DNA of 64,000 nt, taken from positions 9,414 to 73,413 of the forward strand of contig DWWR01000052.1 in the NCBI GenBank assembly GCA_019119645.1. The letters run 5' to 3'. A program made the translations under genes and the position numbers. The notes under the pieces are model-generated. The model saw only the letters and a program-made list of their open reading frames with translations, did not search any database and was not told the origin of the DNA. Source of the stretch: Anaerobutyricum faecale. Its GTDB lineage: Bacteria; Bacillota; Clostridia; Lachnospirales; Lachnospiraceae. Below, in pieces: positions 1-8,864 of this stretch; positions within the stretch are counted from its first letter, which is position 1; every line of letters starts with the position of its first letter.

Positions 1-45
1 CGATGATTTTCTTTGCTCAAAATTTACGGAAAATTTCCATATATA

Positions 46-74
46 TTGAATAGATTTTACATTTTTTGTATATA
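46..74 (+). promoter_or_regulatory. SigA-type promoter of the alarmone synthetase gene
   Basis: TTGAAT (46-51) and TATATA (69-74) are separated by 17 bases. It is the only good promoter before the gene and implies a leader of about 135 bases. Confidence 0.55.
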
Positions 75-157
75 CTTAATCCATCCAATGGCAGTTTCCG
101 GCGGTATTTTGTGAAAAAACAACAGCACAGAATATAAAATAGTAGAAAACATACAAA

Positions 158-193
158 GGCCCGGCGCCGCCGCCGGAGAAGGGACGCCGGGCC
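158..193 (+). other. GC-rich hairpin in the leader of the alarmone synthetase gene
   Basis: GGCCCGGCG (158-166) pairs perfectly with CGCCGGGCC (185-193), ending about 18 bases before the ribosome binding site. No U-run follows, so it is not an intrinsic terminator. It may protect the leader or tune translation. Confidence 0.5.
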
Positions 194-216
194 GGAAGCA
201 GAAACTGAGAGGAGGA

Positions 217-855
217 ATGCATTTTTTGAAGGAAAACTCTTTTGAACAGAAGAAAAGAAAGCTGGAACAGGAGCTGAACGAAAGTGGACTGAAAGCGGTT
301 TATGCGGAAGTGATCTGGGATATCATCCCGGAGATCAATGAAGTCAGCCGGCGCATTTCTGCGGAGTGCGGACGGCAGGTGATGGATAATATCAGCTGGA
401 GAATCAAGACGCCGGAGAGCATCGCCTGTAAATTGAGAAGGAAACACAGGGAAATTACCCTGGACTGTGCATTGGAGACATTGAATGATATGGCCGGTAT
501 CCGGGTGGTGTGTCCGTTTCAGGATGATGTGTACCGGATGGCAAAGGCAATCCGCAAGATCAGAAGTCTGAAAGTGATCAAGGTAAAAAATTACATTTCC
601 CATCCCAAATCCAGCGGTTATCGGAGCATCCATGTGATCGGAGAGGTGCTTCATAATGAAGAAACGGTGCGGGTGGAGATCCAGGTCCGGTCTGTGGCCA
701 TGAATTACTGGGCAATCCTGGACCATCAGCTGTTCTATAAAAATGAAAAGAAAGATACGGAGAAGCTTCGCAGAGAGCTTAAGGCCTGCGCCATTGACAT
801 TGCGGAGATTGACAAGCGCTTTTTGAAGCTTCGCAAACAGATTGAGAAATTATGA
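217..855 (+). CDS. Small alarmone synthetase (RelA/SpoT synthetase domain only)
   Basis: A single-domain (p)ppGpp synthetase of 212 aa that transfers pyrophosphate from ATP to GDP/GTP in the stringent response. The synthetase domain spans about residues 40-180, with DMAGIRV near 91, SGYRSIHV near 133 and the catalytic EIQVRS near 155. There is no HD hydrolase and no TGS/ACT region, so length and architecture match the RelQ/YjbM class. The start is uncertain: the GGAGG at 211-215 lies only one base from the ATG at 217, whereas an in-frame TTG at 226 has ideal 10-base spacing. The gene has its own promoter and terminator. Family assignment is firm; the exact paralogue name is not. Confidence 0.9.
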   Translation: MHFLKENSFEQKKRKLEQELNESGLKAVYAEVIWDIIPEINEVSRRISAECGRQVMDNISWRIKTPESIACKLRRKHREITLDCALETLNDMAGIRVVCPFQDDVYRMAKAIRKIRSLKVIKVKNYISHPKSSGYRSIHVIGEVLHNEETVRVEIQVRSVAMNYWAILDHQLFYKNEKKDTEKLRRELKACAIDIAEIDKRFLKLRKQIEKL

Positions 856-905
856 GAATCCGAGAGATCACGTCCCGGCGGGGATGGGAAATCCGGATTC
901 TTTTT
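855..905 (+). terminator. Intrinsic terminator of the alarmone synthetase gene
   Basis: AGAATCCG (855-862) pairs with CGGATTCT (894-901) and is followed by a T-run. The stem begins inside the stop codon. The rest of 906-1076 shows no gene. Confidence 0.6.
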
Positions 906-1076
906 ACGTTATAGAAAAAGTATGGCAGGAATCTTTGCGAAATTTATGCGGAGGGAAAACAGAGCGGGCAAAATGATTTTATGCATAAAGATACATTTCC
1001 AGGGGAAAATGTGAAGTAAAGAAAAAAGCGGTTATTGTTTTAGAAAAAGTACAAAAGTGTAGAGAATGTAAAATGT

Positions 1077-1139
1077 TATACAAAAACTTTTCATAGATTT
1101 TACATAAGTCAGGTTTTGGACTTTACAAAAGGGTAATAA
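1077..1139 (+). promoter_or_regulatory. Pho-box-like direct repeats and -10 of the pst operon
   Basis: TATACA (1077), TTTTCA (1088) and TTTACA (1099) recur every 11 bases, each separated by 5 bases. This resembles the TTAACA-N5 repeats bound by PhoP of Bacillus. A TAATAA at 1134-1139 could be the -10. The position in front of pstS and the linked two-component genes suggest phosphate-starvation control. Confidence 0.5.
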
Positions 1140-1221
1140 TCTATGGGGGTAGCAAAGGTAAGGCTTTGAAAAACAAAAAAAGCAAAATATTTCATTAAAA
1201 GAGAAGAAAGGAAATTTCATT

Positions 1222-2157
1222 ATGAGAAAGTTTTTAGGTACAGCATTAGTAGTAGCATTATCTGCAGCATGTTTAGCAGGCTGCGGCGGTAACAGCGGAA
1301 GCGACGGAAGCACAGGCAGCGGAAGCGCAGGCAACGGCGGAGCAATCACCGTATTATCCAGAGAAGACGGATCAGGAACAAGAGGAGCTTTCATCGAGCT
1401 GTTCGGAATCGAGCAGGAAAATGAGAGCGGAGAAAAAGTTGATATGACAACCGTAGACGCCAGCATCACCAACAGCACAGCGGTTATGATGTCCTCCGTA
1501 GCAAACGATACCAATGCGATCGGATACATTTCTCTTGGTTCTTTAAATGATACTGTAAAAGCAGTAAACATCGACGGTGCCGCAGCATCTGTGGAAAACG
1601 TTGAGAATGGTTCATACAAAGTGGTAAGACCTTTTAACATTGTAGTAAAAGAAGGCCAGACAAACCCGGCAGTGACAGACTTCACAAATTACATCATGAG
1701 CTCCGAGGGACAGGCAGTTGTTGAAGAAAACGGATACATTCCTGTGGGAGATGCAGCAGCATATACTGCAGATCCGGCAGCAGAAGGAAACATCGTTGTG
1801 GGCGGTTCCTCTTCCGTATCCCCTGTTATGGAAGCGATCATCGAAGCTTACGGCGAAGCAAATCCAAACGTGAGCGTTGAGCTTCAGACAACAGACAGCA
1901 CAACAGGCGTTTCTTCCACAGTAGAAGGAAGCTACGATATCGGTATGGCATCCAGAGAGATCAAAGACGAGGAGCTGGCACAGGGCGTAACACCTACCAC
2001 GATCGCACAGGATGGTATCGCAGTCATCGTAAACAACGAAAACAGTGTGACAGATTTAACATCTGACCAGGTTAAGAGCATCTTCACAGGTGAGACCACA
2101 GACTGGGCAGACATTACTTCCAGCACAGCAGCTGAAGCAACAACAGCAGCACAGTAA
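1222..2157 (+). CDS. pstS: Phosphate-binding lipoprotein PstS, apparently circularly permuted
   Basis: A 311-aa extracytoplasmic phosphate-binding lipoprotein that feeds PstCAB. The signal peptide ends in the lipobox LAGC (Cys21), followed by a Gly/Ser linker. The domain order is odd. The block that is normally C-terminal (ITVLSREDGSGTRGAF, near residue 43, through the YIP region near 175) comes first. The block that is normally N-terminal (GGSSSVSPVMEA near 194, YDIGMASRE, DGIAVIVN, IFTGETTDW near 285) comes last. The protein stops exactly where a normal PstS would continue into SREDGSGTR. All motifs are present once, so this is a rearrangement, not a truncation. It is first in a pstSCAB-phoU cluster. 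Confidence 0.88.
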   Translation: MRKFLGTALVVALSAACLAGCGGNSGSDGSTGSGSAGNGGAITVLSREDGSGTRGAFIELFGIEQENESGEKVDMTTVDASITNSTAVMMSSVANDTNAIGYISLGSLNDTVKAVNIDGAAASVENVENGSYKVVRPFNIVVKEGQTNPAVTDFTNYIMSSEGQAVVEENGYIPVGDAAAYTADPAAEGNIVVGGSSSVSPVMEAIIEAYGEANPNVSVELQTTDSTTGVSSTVEGSYDIGMASREIKDEELAQGVTPTTIAQDGIAVIVNNENSVTDLTSDQVKSIFTGETTDWADITSSTAAEATTAAQ

Positions 2158-2181
2158 GATAAATTAAGGAGTGAATGACAC

Positions 2182-3036
2182 ATGGCAAAATATAAAGAAA
2201 AAACAATGGAAGTTGTCTTCCTCCTTGCCGCCTGTGTCTCTATCCTTGCTGTCGCATTGATTTGCGTATTCTTATTTGCAAATGGTGTTCCGGCTATGAA
2301 GGAAATCGGCTTTGCCGATTTCCTTTTAGGAAGAGAGTGGAGACCGGGAAATGACATATATGGTATTTTCCCGATGATTCTCGGCAGTATTTATGTAACG
2401 GCAGGAGCAATTATTATCGGAGTGCCGATCGGCCTCCTCACAGCAGTATTTCTGGCAAGGTATTGTCCGGCTGGAATGTATAAAGTGGTAAAACCGGGTG
2501 TGGAACTTCTGGCAGGTATTCCATCCGTTGTCTACGGTTTCTTTGGTATGGTGGTTATCGTACCGTTTATCAGAAATAATTTCGGCGGAAGCGGAAGCAG
2601 TATTCTGGCGGCGTCTATTCTCCTTGGTATGATGATTCTTCCTACCATTATCAGTCAGTCCGAGGCGTCCATTCGGGCCGTGCCGGAAAGTTATTATGAA
2701 GGTTCGCTGGCATTGGGAGCAACCCATGAGAGAAGCGTGTTCTGCGCGATCTTACCGGCAGCAAAATCCGGTATCCTCGCAGGTATCATCCTTGGTGTCG
2801 GACGTGCGATCGGTGAAACTATGGCGGTGATCATGGTAGCCGGAAACCAGGCGAGAATGCCGCAGGGTATTTTCCAGGGTATCCGTACAATGACTGCCAA
2901 CATCGTTATTGAGATGGGATATGCGGAGGGACTTCACAGAGAGGCTCTGATTGCCACAGGTGTTGTGCTTTTCGTCTTTGTCCTTCTTATCAACCTGGCA
3001 TTTTCTGTTGTGAAAATGCGTGGAGAAAGGAATTAA
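2182..3036 (+). CDS. pstC: Phosphate ABC transporter permease PstC
   Basis: A 284-aa inner-membrane permease with about six membrane segments. The EAA-type coupling region for PstB is visible as GATHERSVFCAILPAAKSGI near residues 176-195, followed by GRAIGETMAV. It forms the phosphate channel with PstA. The start has AAGGAG a few bases upstream, the gene follows pstS by 24 bases, and pstA begins 3 bases after its stop, which indicates one transcript. Confidence 0.95.
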   Translation: MAKYKEKTMEVVFLLAACVSILAVALICVFLFANGVPAMKEIGFADFLLGREWRPGNDIYGIFPMILGSIYVTAGAIIIGVPIGLLTAVFLARYCPAGMYKVVKPGVELLAGIPSVVYGFFGMVVIVPFIRNNFGGSGSSILAASILLGMMILPTIISQSEASIRAVPESYYEGSLALGATHERSVFCAILPAAKSGILAGIILGVGRAIGETMAVIMVAGNQARMPQGIFQGIRTMTANIVIEMGYAEGLHREALIATGVVLFVFVLLINLAFSVVKMRGERN

Positions 3037-3039
3037 ATC

Positions 3040-3960
3040 ATGGCAGTATTAGACAATGTCGAAGAAAATGTAAATGAAGTTGTGCCGGAAAAAATTGATG
3101 CCATGAACCGTCAGACACTGAAAGACCGTATTGCTTCTTATAAGAGAACTCCGGGTTCTTTTATAGTGATGCTTCTGGTATTACTGGCAGCGGCGATCAC
3201 GATCATTGCCCTCGTCTATCTTTTAGTTTATATTTTGGTGAACGGTGTTCCGTATCTGAATGCGGATCTGTTTTCATGGACATATACCTCAGAAAATGTA
3301 TCTGTGGTACCGGCTATCATTAATACAGTGATTATGGCTCTTATTTCTCTCCTTTTTGCCATTCCTTTTGGAATCGGTTCTGCCATTTATCTGGTGGAAT
3401 ATGCAAAAAAAGGAAATAAACTTGTAAAGGTGGTGCGTGTTACCGCCGAGACACTGACAGGTATCCCGTCAATCGTATATGGTCTGTTCGGTATGCTTTT
3501 CTTTGTAACCGCCCTGCACTGGAGATTTTCCATTCTGGCAGGTGCCTGCACACTGGCGATCATGGTCCTTCCGGTTATATTAAGAACCACAGAGGAAGCG
3601 CTGATGGCGGTTCCGGATTCCTTCCGGGAAGGAAGTTTCGGTCTTGGCGCCGGAAAACTTCGTACGATCTTTAAGATCATTCTGCCGTCTGCCGTACCGG
3701 GAATTCTTTCCGGTGTGATCCTTTCCGTGGGAAGAATTGTCGGCGAGACAGCTGCATTGATGTACACAGCGGGTACCGTGGCAGCGATTCCAAAGAATCT
3801 CTTTTCCTCAGGAAGAACCCTGGCCGTACACATGTACGTGCTGGCCAGTGAAGGTCTTCATGTGGATCAGGCTTACGCGACGGCCGTTGTATTACTTATA
3901 CTTGTTATTTTGATAAATGCGTTATCCTCATTCCTGGCGAAGAAGATTCAGAAGGTATAA
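3040..3960 (+). CDS. pstA: Phosphate ABC transporter permease PstA
   Basis: A 306-aa partner of PstC. A roughly 40-residue cytoplasmic N-terminus is followed by six hydrophobic segments. The coupling loop GLGAGKLRTIFKIILPSAVPG and the paired GRIVGETAALMY are clear PstA features. It is placed between pstC and pstB as usual. Residues 1-35 are acidic and more variable, as is common in this family. Confidence 0.95.
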   Translation: MAVLDNVEENVNEVVPEKIDAMNRQTLKDRIASYKRTPGSFIVMLLVLLAAAITIIALVYLLVYILVNGVPYLNADLFSWTYTSENVSVVPAIINTVIMALISLLFAIPFGIGSAIYLVEYAKKGNKLVKVVRVTAETLTGIPSIVYGLFGMLFFVTALHWRFSILAGACTLAIMVLPVILRTTEEALMAVPDSFREGSFGLGAGKLRTIFKIILPSAVPGILSGVILSVGRIVGETAALMYTAGTVAAIPKNLFSSGRTLAVHMYVLASEGLHVDQAYATAVVLLILVILINALSSFLAKKIQKV

Positions 3961-3986
3961 CGTAGAAATTTGGAAGGAGTGGAACT

Positions 3987-4742
3987 TTGAGCACTGCAAA
4001 AATGGCGATTGAAGGTCTGGATTTATATTACGGCCAGTTTCATGCGTTAAAAGATATGAACCTGGATATCTACGCCAATGAGATCACGGCGTTTATCGGA
4101 CCATCAGGATGCGGAAAATCTACATTATTAAAATCATTAAACAGAATGAATGATCTGGTGGAGGGATGTAAAATTACCGGTAAGGTAACCCTTGATGATA
4201 CAGATATTTACAGAGACCTTGATGTAAACCTTTTAAGAAAAAGAGTCGGAATGGTATTCCAGAAACCGAATCCGTTCCCAATGAGCGTCTATGATAATAT
4301 CGCTTACGGACCGAGAACCCATGGTATCCGTTCCAAAGCAAAACTGGATGCCATCGTGGAGGATTCTCTCCGCAAAGCAGCTATCTGGGATGAGTTGAAA
4401 GACAGATTAAAAAAGAGCGCTCTGGGATTATCCGGCGGACAGCAGCAGAGACTTTGTATTGCCCGTGCGCTGGCCGTTCAGCCGGAAGTGCTTCTGATGG
4501 ATGAGCCGACTTCAGCCCTGGACCCGATCTCAACCATCAAAATCGAAGAGCTGGCCATGGAGCTGAAAAAAGATTACACTATCGTAATGGTCACACATAA
4601 CATGCAGCAGGCAACCCGTGTTTCCGATAAGACCGTATTCTTCCTTCTGGGAGAGATCATTGAAACCGGAAAGACAGAAGAATTGTTCTCCATGCCTAAG
4701 GATAAGAGAACAGAGGACTATATTACAGGAAGGTTTGGTTGA
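3987..4742 (+). CDS. pstB: Phosphate ABC transporter ATPase PstB
   Basis: A 251-aa ATPase that energises PstCA. Walker A is GPSGCGKST at residues 38-46, the signature is LSGGQQQR and Walker B is VLLMDEPTSALDP. It starts with TTG at 3987, supported by GGAAGGAG at about 3972-3979; no better in-frame ATG lies upstream of the conserved N-terminus. The downstream phoU ATG begins 3 bases after its stop. Confidence 0.96.
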   Translation: MSTAKMAIEGLDLYYGQFHALKDMNLDIYANEITAFIGPSGCGKSTLLKSLNRMNDLVEGCKITGKVTLDDTDIYRDLDVNLLRKRVGMVFQKPNPFPMSVYDNIAYGPRTHGIRSKAKLDAIVEDSLRKAAIWDELKDRLKKSALGLSGGQQQRLCIARALAVQPEVLLMDEPTSALDPISTIKIEELAMELKKDYTIVMVTHNMQQATRVSDKTVFFLLGEIIETGKTEELFSMPKDKRTEDYITGRFG

Positions 4743-4744
4743 TT

Positions 4745-5386
4745 ATGCGTATTCATTTTGACGAACAGCTGGAACAGCTGAATAAAGAAATTATCAATAT
4801 GGGAACCCTGGTTGAGCAGGCCATCGGCATGGCCATTGAGGCCCTCATCAAACAGGATGTGAACAAGGCGCATGAAGCTATGGAGTCCGACGAAGAGATC
4901 GACGCCAAAGAAAAGACGATCGAGAATCTCTGTCTCCGTCTTCTTCTTCAGCAGCAGCCGGTGGCAAGAGATCTGCGTGTGATTTCCGCAGCTCTGAAAA
5001 TGATCACCGACATGGAAAGAATCGGCGATCACGCCACAGATATTTCTGAGCTTGCCATTGTGTTATCTGATCTGCCTCACATTGAGCAGCTGACGCACAT
5101 CGAGCGTATGGCAAAAGAGACCATGGTAATGCTGATCCAGGGACTGGAAGCTTACGTGGAAAGAAATTATGATAAGGCAGAGGAAGTAATTTCCCATGAT
5201 GATATTATTGACAATCTGTTTGTTCAGGTAAAAGGGGAATTGATCGATATTATCCAGAAAGATTCCAACTGCGCCAACCAGGCGGCAGACCTGCTGATGG
5301 TTGCCAAGTATTTTGAGAGAATCGGCGACCATGCGACAAACATCGCGGAGTGGGCAATTTTTTCTATCACAGGAAAACACGAATAA
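4745..5386 (+). CDS. phoU: Phosphate signalling protein PhoU
   Basis: A 213-aa all-helical protein with two PhoU repeats, recognised by the paired MERIGDHATDI (near residues 90-100) and FERIGDHATNIAEW (near 193-206) metal-binding motifs. PhoU links Pst transport to the histidine kinase and damps Pho signalling when phosphate is plentiful. An in-frame TTG at 4739 is possible, but the ATG at 4745 gives the typical MRIHFDEQL start with AGGAAGG 11 bases away. Confidence 0.94.
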   Translation: MRIHFDEQLEQLNKEIINMGTLVEQAIGMAIEALIKQDVNKAHEAMESDEEIDAKEKTIENLCLRLLLQQQPVARDLRVISAALKMITDMERIGDHATDISELAIVLSDLPHIEQLTHIERMAKETMVMLIQGLEAYVERNYDKAEEVISHDDIIDNLFVQVKGELIDIIQKDSNCANQAADLLMVAKYFERIGDHATNIAEWAIFSITGKHE

Positions 5387-5489
5387 TTTTCCGGATTTCA
5401 GATGAAAGCCGGCAGATTCAGGCGAAATCACAGAAATATTATTGGGGACTGATGTGGCTGCGGTCATTCAGTCTTCTTCTGTTATTATC

Positions 5490-5518
5490 TTGTCATTGGG
5501 CTTTGAACAAGATATAAT
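5490..5518 (+). promoter_or_regulatory. Promoter of the phoP-phoR-type operon
   Basis: TTGTCA (5490-5495) and TATAAT (5513-5518) are separated by exactly 17 bases and lie 85 bases before the response regulator. The two regulators can therefore be expressed separately from pst. Confidence 0.65.
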
Positions 5519-5602
5519 AAAAACAGCCTGCGGGCGGAAAAGCCCGCCGGACAGCATGCGACCGAAGTTGTCCGTAACCTGCAGCAAAAGAAGGATGAGA
5601 TT

Positions 5603-6274
5603 ATGGCAATAATTTATGTAGTGGAAGACGATACGAATATTCAGGAAATCGAGGCGATTGCATTAAAAAACAGCGGACATAAAGTATACACCTTTGATGA
5701 TGCAGCGCATTTTTATAAAAAGATCAAAGAAAAGGTGCCGGATCTGGCGATTCTTGATGTGATGCTCCCGGATGAGGATGGCTATGAGATCGTAAAGAAG
5801 ATCAGACAGAATCCGATCACCAAAAAGATGCCGGTCATCATGGTGACCGCGAAGACTTCAGAGATCGATATGGTCAGGGGCCTTGATATCGGGGCCGATG
5901 ATTATATTAAGAAGCCTTTCTCCATCATTGAATTTATCACGAGAGTGAAGGCAGTCCTGCGCCGGACCGTGGAGCAGGCGGAGAATAAATTTCTGACCAT
6001 CGGTGATGTTTTTCTGGATGATGAGCGCCATATGGCGTATTCCAAAAACGAGGCCGTGGAACTTACATATAAAGAATACGAACTTTTGAAGCTGCTCATG
6101 AGAAATGCGGGAATCGTTATGACGAGAGAGATGATCATGCAGCGTGTCTGGGATACAGAATTTGAAGGAGAGTCCAGAACTGTGGACATGCATATCAAGA
6201 CCCTCCGGAAAAAACTCGGAGAAAACGGTGCGCATATCAAGACTGTCCGCAATGTGGGCTACGTGATGGAATAA
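5603..6274 (+). CDS. phoP: OmpR/PhoB-type response regulator, probably PhoP
   Basis: A 223-aa DNA-binding response regulator. The receiver domain (residues 1-120) has the phosphoacceptor Asp in ILDVMLPDEDGYE near residue 52 and the conserved Lys in IKKPF. The winged-helix effector domain (about 130-223) ends in RTVDMHIKTLRKKLGE and VRNVGYVME. Its place next to pstSCAB-phoU and a PhoR-like kinase indicates a phosphate-starvation regulator, probably acting on the repeats before pstS. The target assignment is inference. Confidence 0.88.
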   Translation: MAIIYVVEDDTNIQEIEAIALKNSGHKVYTFDDAAHFYKKIKEKVPDLAILDVMLPDEDGYEIVKKIRQNPITKKMPVIMVTAKTSEIDMVRGLDIGADDYIKKPFSIIEFITRVKAVLRRTVEQAENKFLTIGDVFLDDERHMAYSKNEAVELTYKEYELLKLLMRNAGIVMTREMIMQRVWDTEFEGESRTVDMHIKTLRKKLGENGAHIKTVRNVGYVME

Positions 6275-6279
6275 GTGAT

Positions 6280-7596
6280 ATGAAAAGGAAAATTAATTTA
6301 CAATTTATCGGTATATCTGTGCTGGCGATCGTGATCACGATGCTGGTCATGTTCCGCATTTTCTATGATGTGTACAGGGAGCAGGTGAAAGAGGACCTGG
6401 CGACGGTGGCGCATACTTTGAGCGACGCTAATATTTTTCAGGAAGACAATCAGACAGGGTATGCCTTTGATCCCTCCTATCTGCGTGTCACGTGGATTGG
6501 AGAGGACGGAAAGGTATTGTATGATAACAGTGCGGATGAACACAAAATGGAAAATCATGCGGAGAGACCGGAGGTCGTGGAAGCGTTTCGCAGTGGCTCC
6601 GGGGAGTCTGTCAGGGAATCAGAGACACTGAACCAGAGCACTTACTATTATGCGCTGCGGCTCTCTGACGGTTCTGTGCTCCGGGTGTCCAAAGATGAGG
6701 AGAATGTCTGGAGCATCGCCAACAATATGATTCCGGCCATTGCGGGCATGATGCTGTTTATGATCATCCTGTGCATCATTCTGGCGAGATTTTTTACCAG
6801 AAGCATCATTGCGCCGATCGAGGAGATGGCGGTGAACATTGATGACTACACGATCACACCGGCCTACAAAGAGCTGGTACCGTTTGCACAGCTCATAAGG
6901 AAACAGCATGCGGATATCCTGGGAGCTGCCAAGATGCGGCAGGATTTCACGGCAAATGTATCCCATGAGCTGAAGACGCCGCTGACAGCCATTTCCGGGT
7001 ATGCGGAACTGATGGAAAATGGAATGGTGGGACAGGATGAGGTTGCCACTTTTTCCGCCAAGATCCGTCAGAACGTGGAACGGCTGCTCTCGCTGATCAC
7101 TGATACCATCCGTCTCTCGGAGCTTGATAACGGGGCGGCGAGGGATACCATCATGGAGACTTTTGATCTGAATGAGCTGGCGGAGCGGTGCGTGGACAAT
7201 CTGAAAATGTACGCCCGCAAACATGAGGTGACCATCGCCTGCATCGGGGTTTCCACCTGCGTGACAGGCAGCCGGGAGATGATCGGGGAACTCATTGATA
7301 ATCTGTGCAATAACGCGATCCGTTATAACAACCAGAACGGAAATGTTCTGGTGGAAGTGGGAGCCAGAGAGGGGCACGCCTTTCTCAGGGTAAAAGATAC
7401 GGGGATCGGCATACCGAAGGAACATCAGGAAAGAGTGTTTGAGCGTTTCTACCGGGTGGATAAGAGTCGTTCCAAACAGACGGGAGGCACCGGACTGGGG
7501 CTTGCCATCGTAAAACACATTGTGGCGCTCCACAACGCTTCTATTTCTCTGGAAAGCGAAGAGGGCAAGGGAACCGAGATTACGGTAACCTTCTAG
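6280..7596 (+). CDS. phoR: Membrane sensor histidine kinase, probably PhoR
   Basis: A 438-aa kinase that follows its regulator by five bases. An N-terminal membrane segment (about residues 8-28), an extracytoplasmic sensor of about 115 residues and a second segment (about 148-170) precede the kinase core. The core has the H-box FTANVSHELKTPLTAISGY, the N-box NLCNNAIRYN, the G1 box DTGIGIP and the G2 box GGTGLGLAIVKH. It should autophosphorylate on the H-box His and pass phosphate to the adjacent regulator. The phosphate role comes from context. Confidence 0.88.
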   Translation: MKRKINLQFIGISVLAIVITMLVMFRIFYDVYREQVKEDLATVAHTLSDANIFQEDNQTGYAFDPSYLRVTWIGEDGKVLYDNSADEHKMENHAERPEVVEAFRSGSGESVRESETLNQSTYYYALRLSDGSVLRVSKDEENVWSIANNMIPAIAGMMLFMIILCIILARFFTRSIIAPIEEMAVNIDDYTITPAYKELVPFAQLIRKQHADILGAAKMRQDFTANVSHELKTPLTAISGYAELMENGMVGQDEVATFSAKIRQNVERLLSLITDTIRLSELDNGAARDTIMETFDLNELAERCVDNLKMYARKHEVTIACIGVSTCVTGSREMIGELIDNLCNNAIRYNNQNGNVLVEVGAREGHAFLRVKDTGIGIPKEHQERVFERFYRVDKSRSKQTGGTGLGLAIVKHIVALHNASISLESEEGKGTEITVTF

Positions 7597-7695
7597 AGCG
7601 CACAAAAAGGGATCCGGACCAGGGTCATTTGTCAGAAAAGTGATAAAACCGGAATCATGACAGCTTATTTTAATAAAGAGAAACATTTCAAAGGG

Positions 7696-7724
7696 GAAAT
7701 TCTGAAAGGAATTTCTCTTTTTTT
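7696..7724 (+). terminator. Intrinsic terminator after phoR
   Basis: GAAATTC (7696-7702) and GAATTTC (7709-7715) form a stem followed by a T-run. The remaining 7725-7899 holds no gene and no convincing promoter. Confidence 0.6.
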
Positions 7725-7899
7725 GCAGTTTTCTGTCGATTATCCTGCAAAAATATTTGCTTTGTGGGAAAGAATCTGGTAACATAGGGACGTGTATGTT
7801 CCTTGTCTGTCCGGCCGGTCCGGATATGACCGGGGAACATTGATGTAAATAGAAAGCAACATGAAGTTTTTATTTTTTTACGTAAGAAGGAGAATGGGT

Positions 7900-8757
7900 A
7901 TGAAGAAGAAAATATTAAGCTTAGTTCTTGCAGCGACCATGGTCATCGGCCTGGCAGGCTGCGGTGGATCCGGCGACAATGCAGCAGAGTCCACAGGTGA
8001 TAACGGCAAAAAAACACTGACGGTAGCCATGGAGTGTGGTTATGCACCGTACAACTGGACACAGTCCGATGATTCCAACGGCGCGGTGCCGATCAAGGAC
8101 AGTAAAGATTATGCCTATGGTTATGACGTTATGATGGCTAAGAAGATTGCCGATGCGCTGGGATATAATCTGGAGATCGTAAAGCTTGACTGGGATTCTC
8201 TGGTTCCGGCGGTACAGTCCGGCAGTGTGGACTGTGTGATCGCAGGACAGTCTATCACATCAGAACGTCTGCAGATGGTAGATTTCAGTGAACCGTATTA
8301 TTACGCATCCATCGTTACTCTGGTGAAGAAAGACGGCGCTTACGCCAATGCAAAAGGCGTGGCAGATCTGGCCGGAGCAACCTGTACTTCCCAGCTGGGA
8401 ACTATCTGGTATGATATTTGTCTGCCGCAGATTCCGGACGCCAACATTCAGCCGGCTCAGGAATCCGCACCGGCTATGCTGGTGGCTCTTGAGAGCGGAC
8501 GTACGGATGTGGTTGTTACCGATATGCCAACCGGTATGGCTGCACAGGTAGCTTATCCGGATTTCCAGCTGCTGGATTTCTCCGGCACTGACGATGATTT
8601 CCAGGTTTCCGATGAGGAGATCAACATCGGTATCTCTGTGCAGAAGGGTAACACAGAACTGTTAGACCAGATTAATTCTGTGCTGGACACCATGACCACA
8701 GACGATTACGACGCTATGATGCAGGAAGCTATTTCTGTTCAGCCGTTATCCGAGTAA
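7900..8757 (+). CDS. Amino acid ABC transporter substrate-binding lipoprotein
   Basis: A 285-aa family 3 solute-binding protein that captures polar amino acids outside the membrane. The signal peptide ends in the lipobox LAGC. The mature part has the family features LTVAMECGYAPYNW, GYDVMMAKKIADALG, and SVDCVIAGQSITSERLQMVDFSEPYY. The chosen ATG gives a standard lipoprotein leader and lies 7 bases from GAAGGAG; an upstream in-frame ATG at 7861 would add an odd extension. The specific amino acid cannot be read from sequence. Confidence 0.92.
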   Translation: MKKKILSLVLAATMVIGLAGCGGSGDNAAESTGDNGKKTLTVAMECGYAPYNWTQSDDSNGAVPIKDSKDYAYGYDVMMAKKIADALGYNLEIVKLDWDSLVPAVQSGSVDCVIAGQSITSERLQMVDFSEPYYYASIVTLVKKDGAYANAKGVADLAGATCTSQLGTIWYDICLPQIPDANIQPAQESAPAMLVALESGRTDVVVTDMPTGMAAQVAYPDFQLLDFSGTDDDFQVSDEEINIGISVQKGNTELLDQINSVLDTMTTDDYDAMMQEAISVQPLSE

Positions 8758-8813
8758 AACTGGCGGAGCAGAGGTTTGTGAAGATATAAGCAGCATGATT
8801 GATTTTGCGTATC

Positions 8814-8835
8814 GGGGGCAGAAGATTTTGCCCCC
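8814..8835 (+). other. Hairpin between binding-protein and permease genes
   Basis: GGGGGCA (8814-8820) pairs with TGCCCCC (8829-8835) and lacks a U-run. Such stems often stabilise the upstream message so that the binding protein exceeds the permease; that role is inferred. Confidence 0.5.
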
Positions 8836-8864
8836 ATATGCTATGTATGAGAAAGGATGAAACA

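Noticed and set aside
1932..2357. 141-codon minus-strand frame spanning the pstS end and pstC start
   Set aside because: Antisense to two conserved genes and without any supporting signal.
6619..7785. 388-codon open frame on the minus strand
   Set aside because: It lies opposite the phoR gene, has no ribosome site and reads as His/Arg-rich sequence typical of an antisense shadow.
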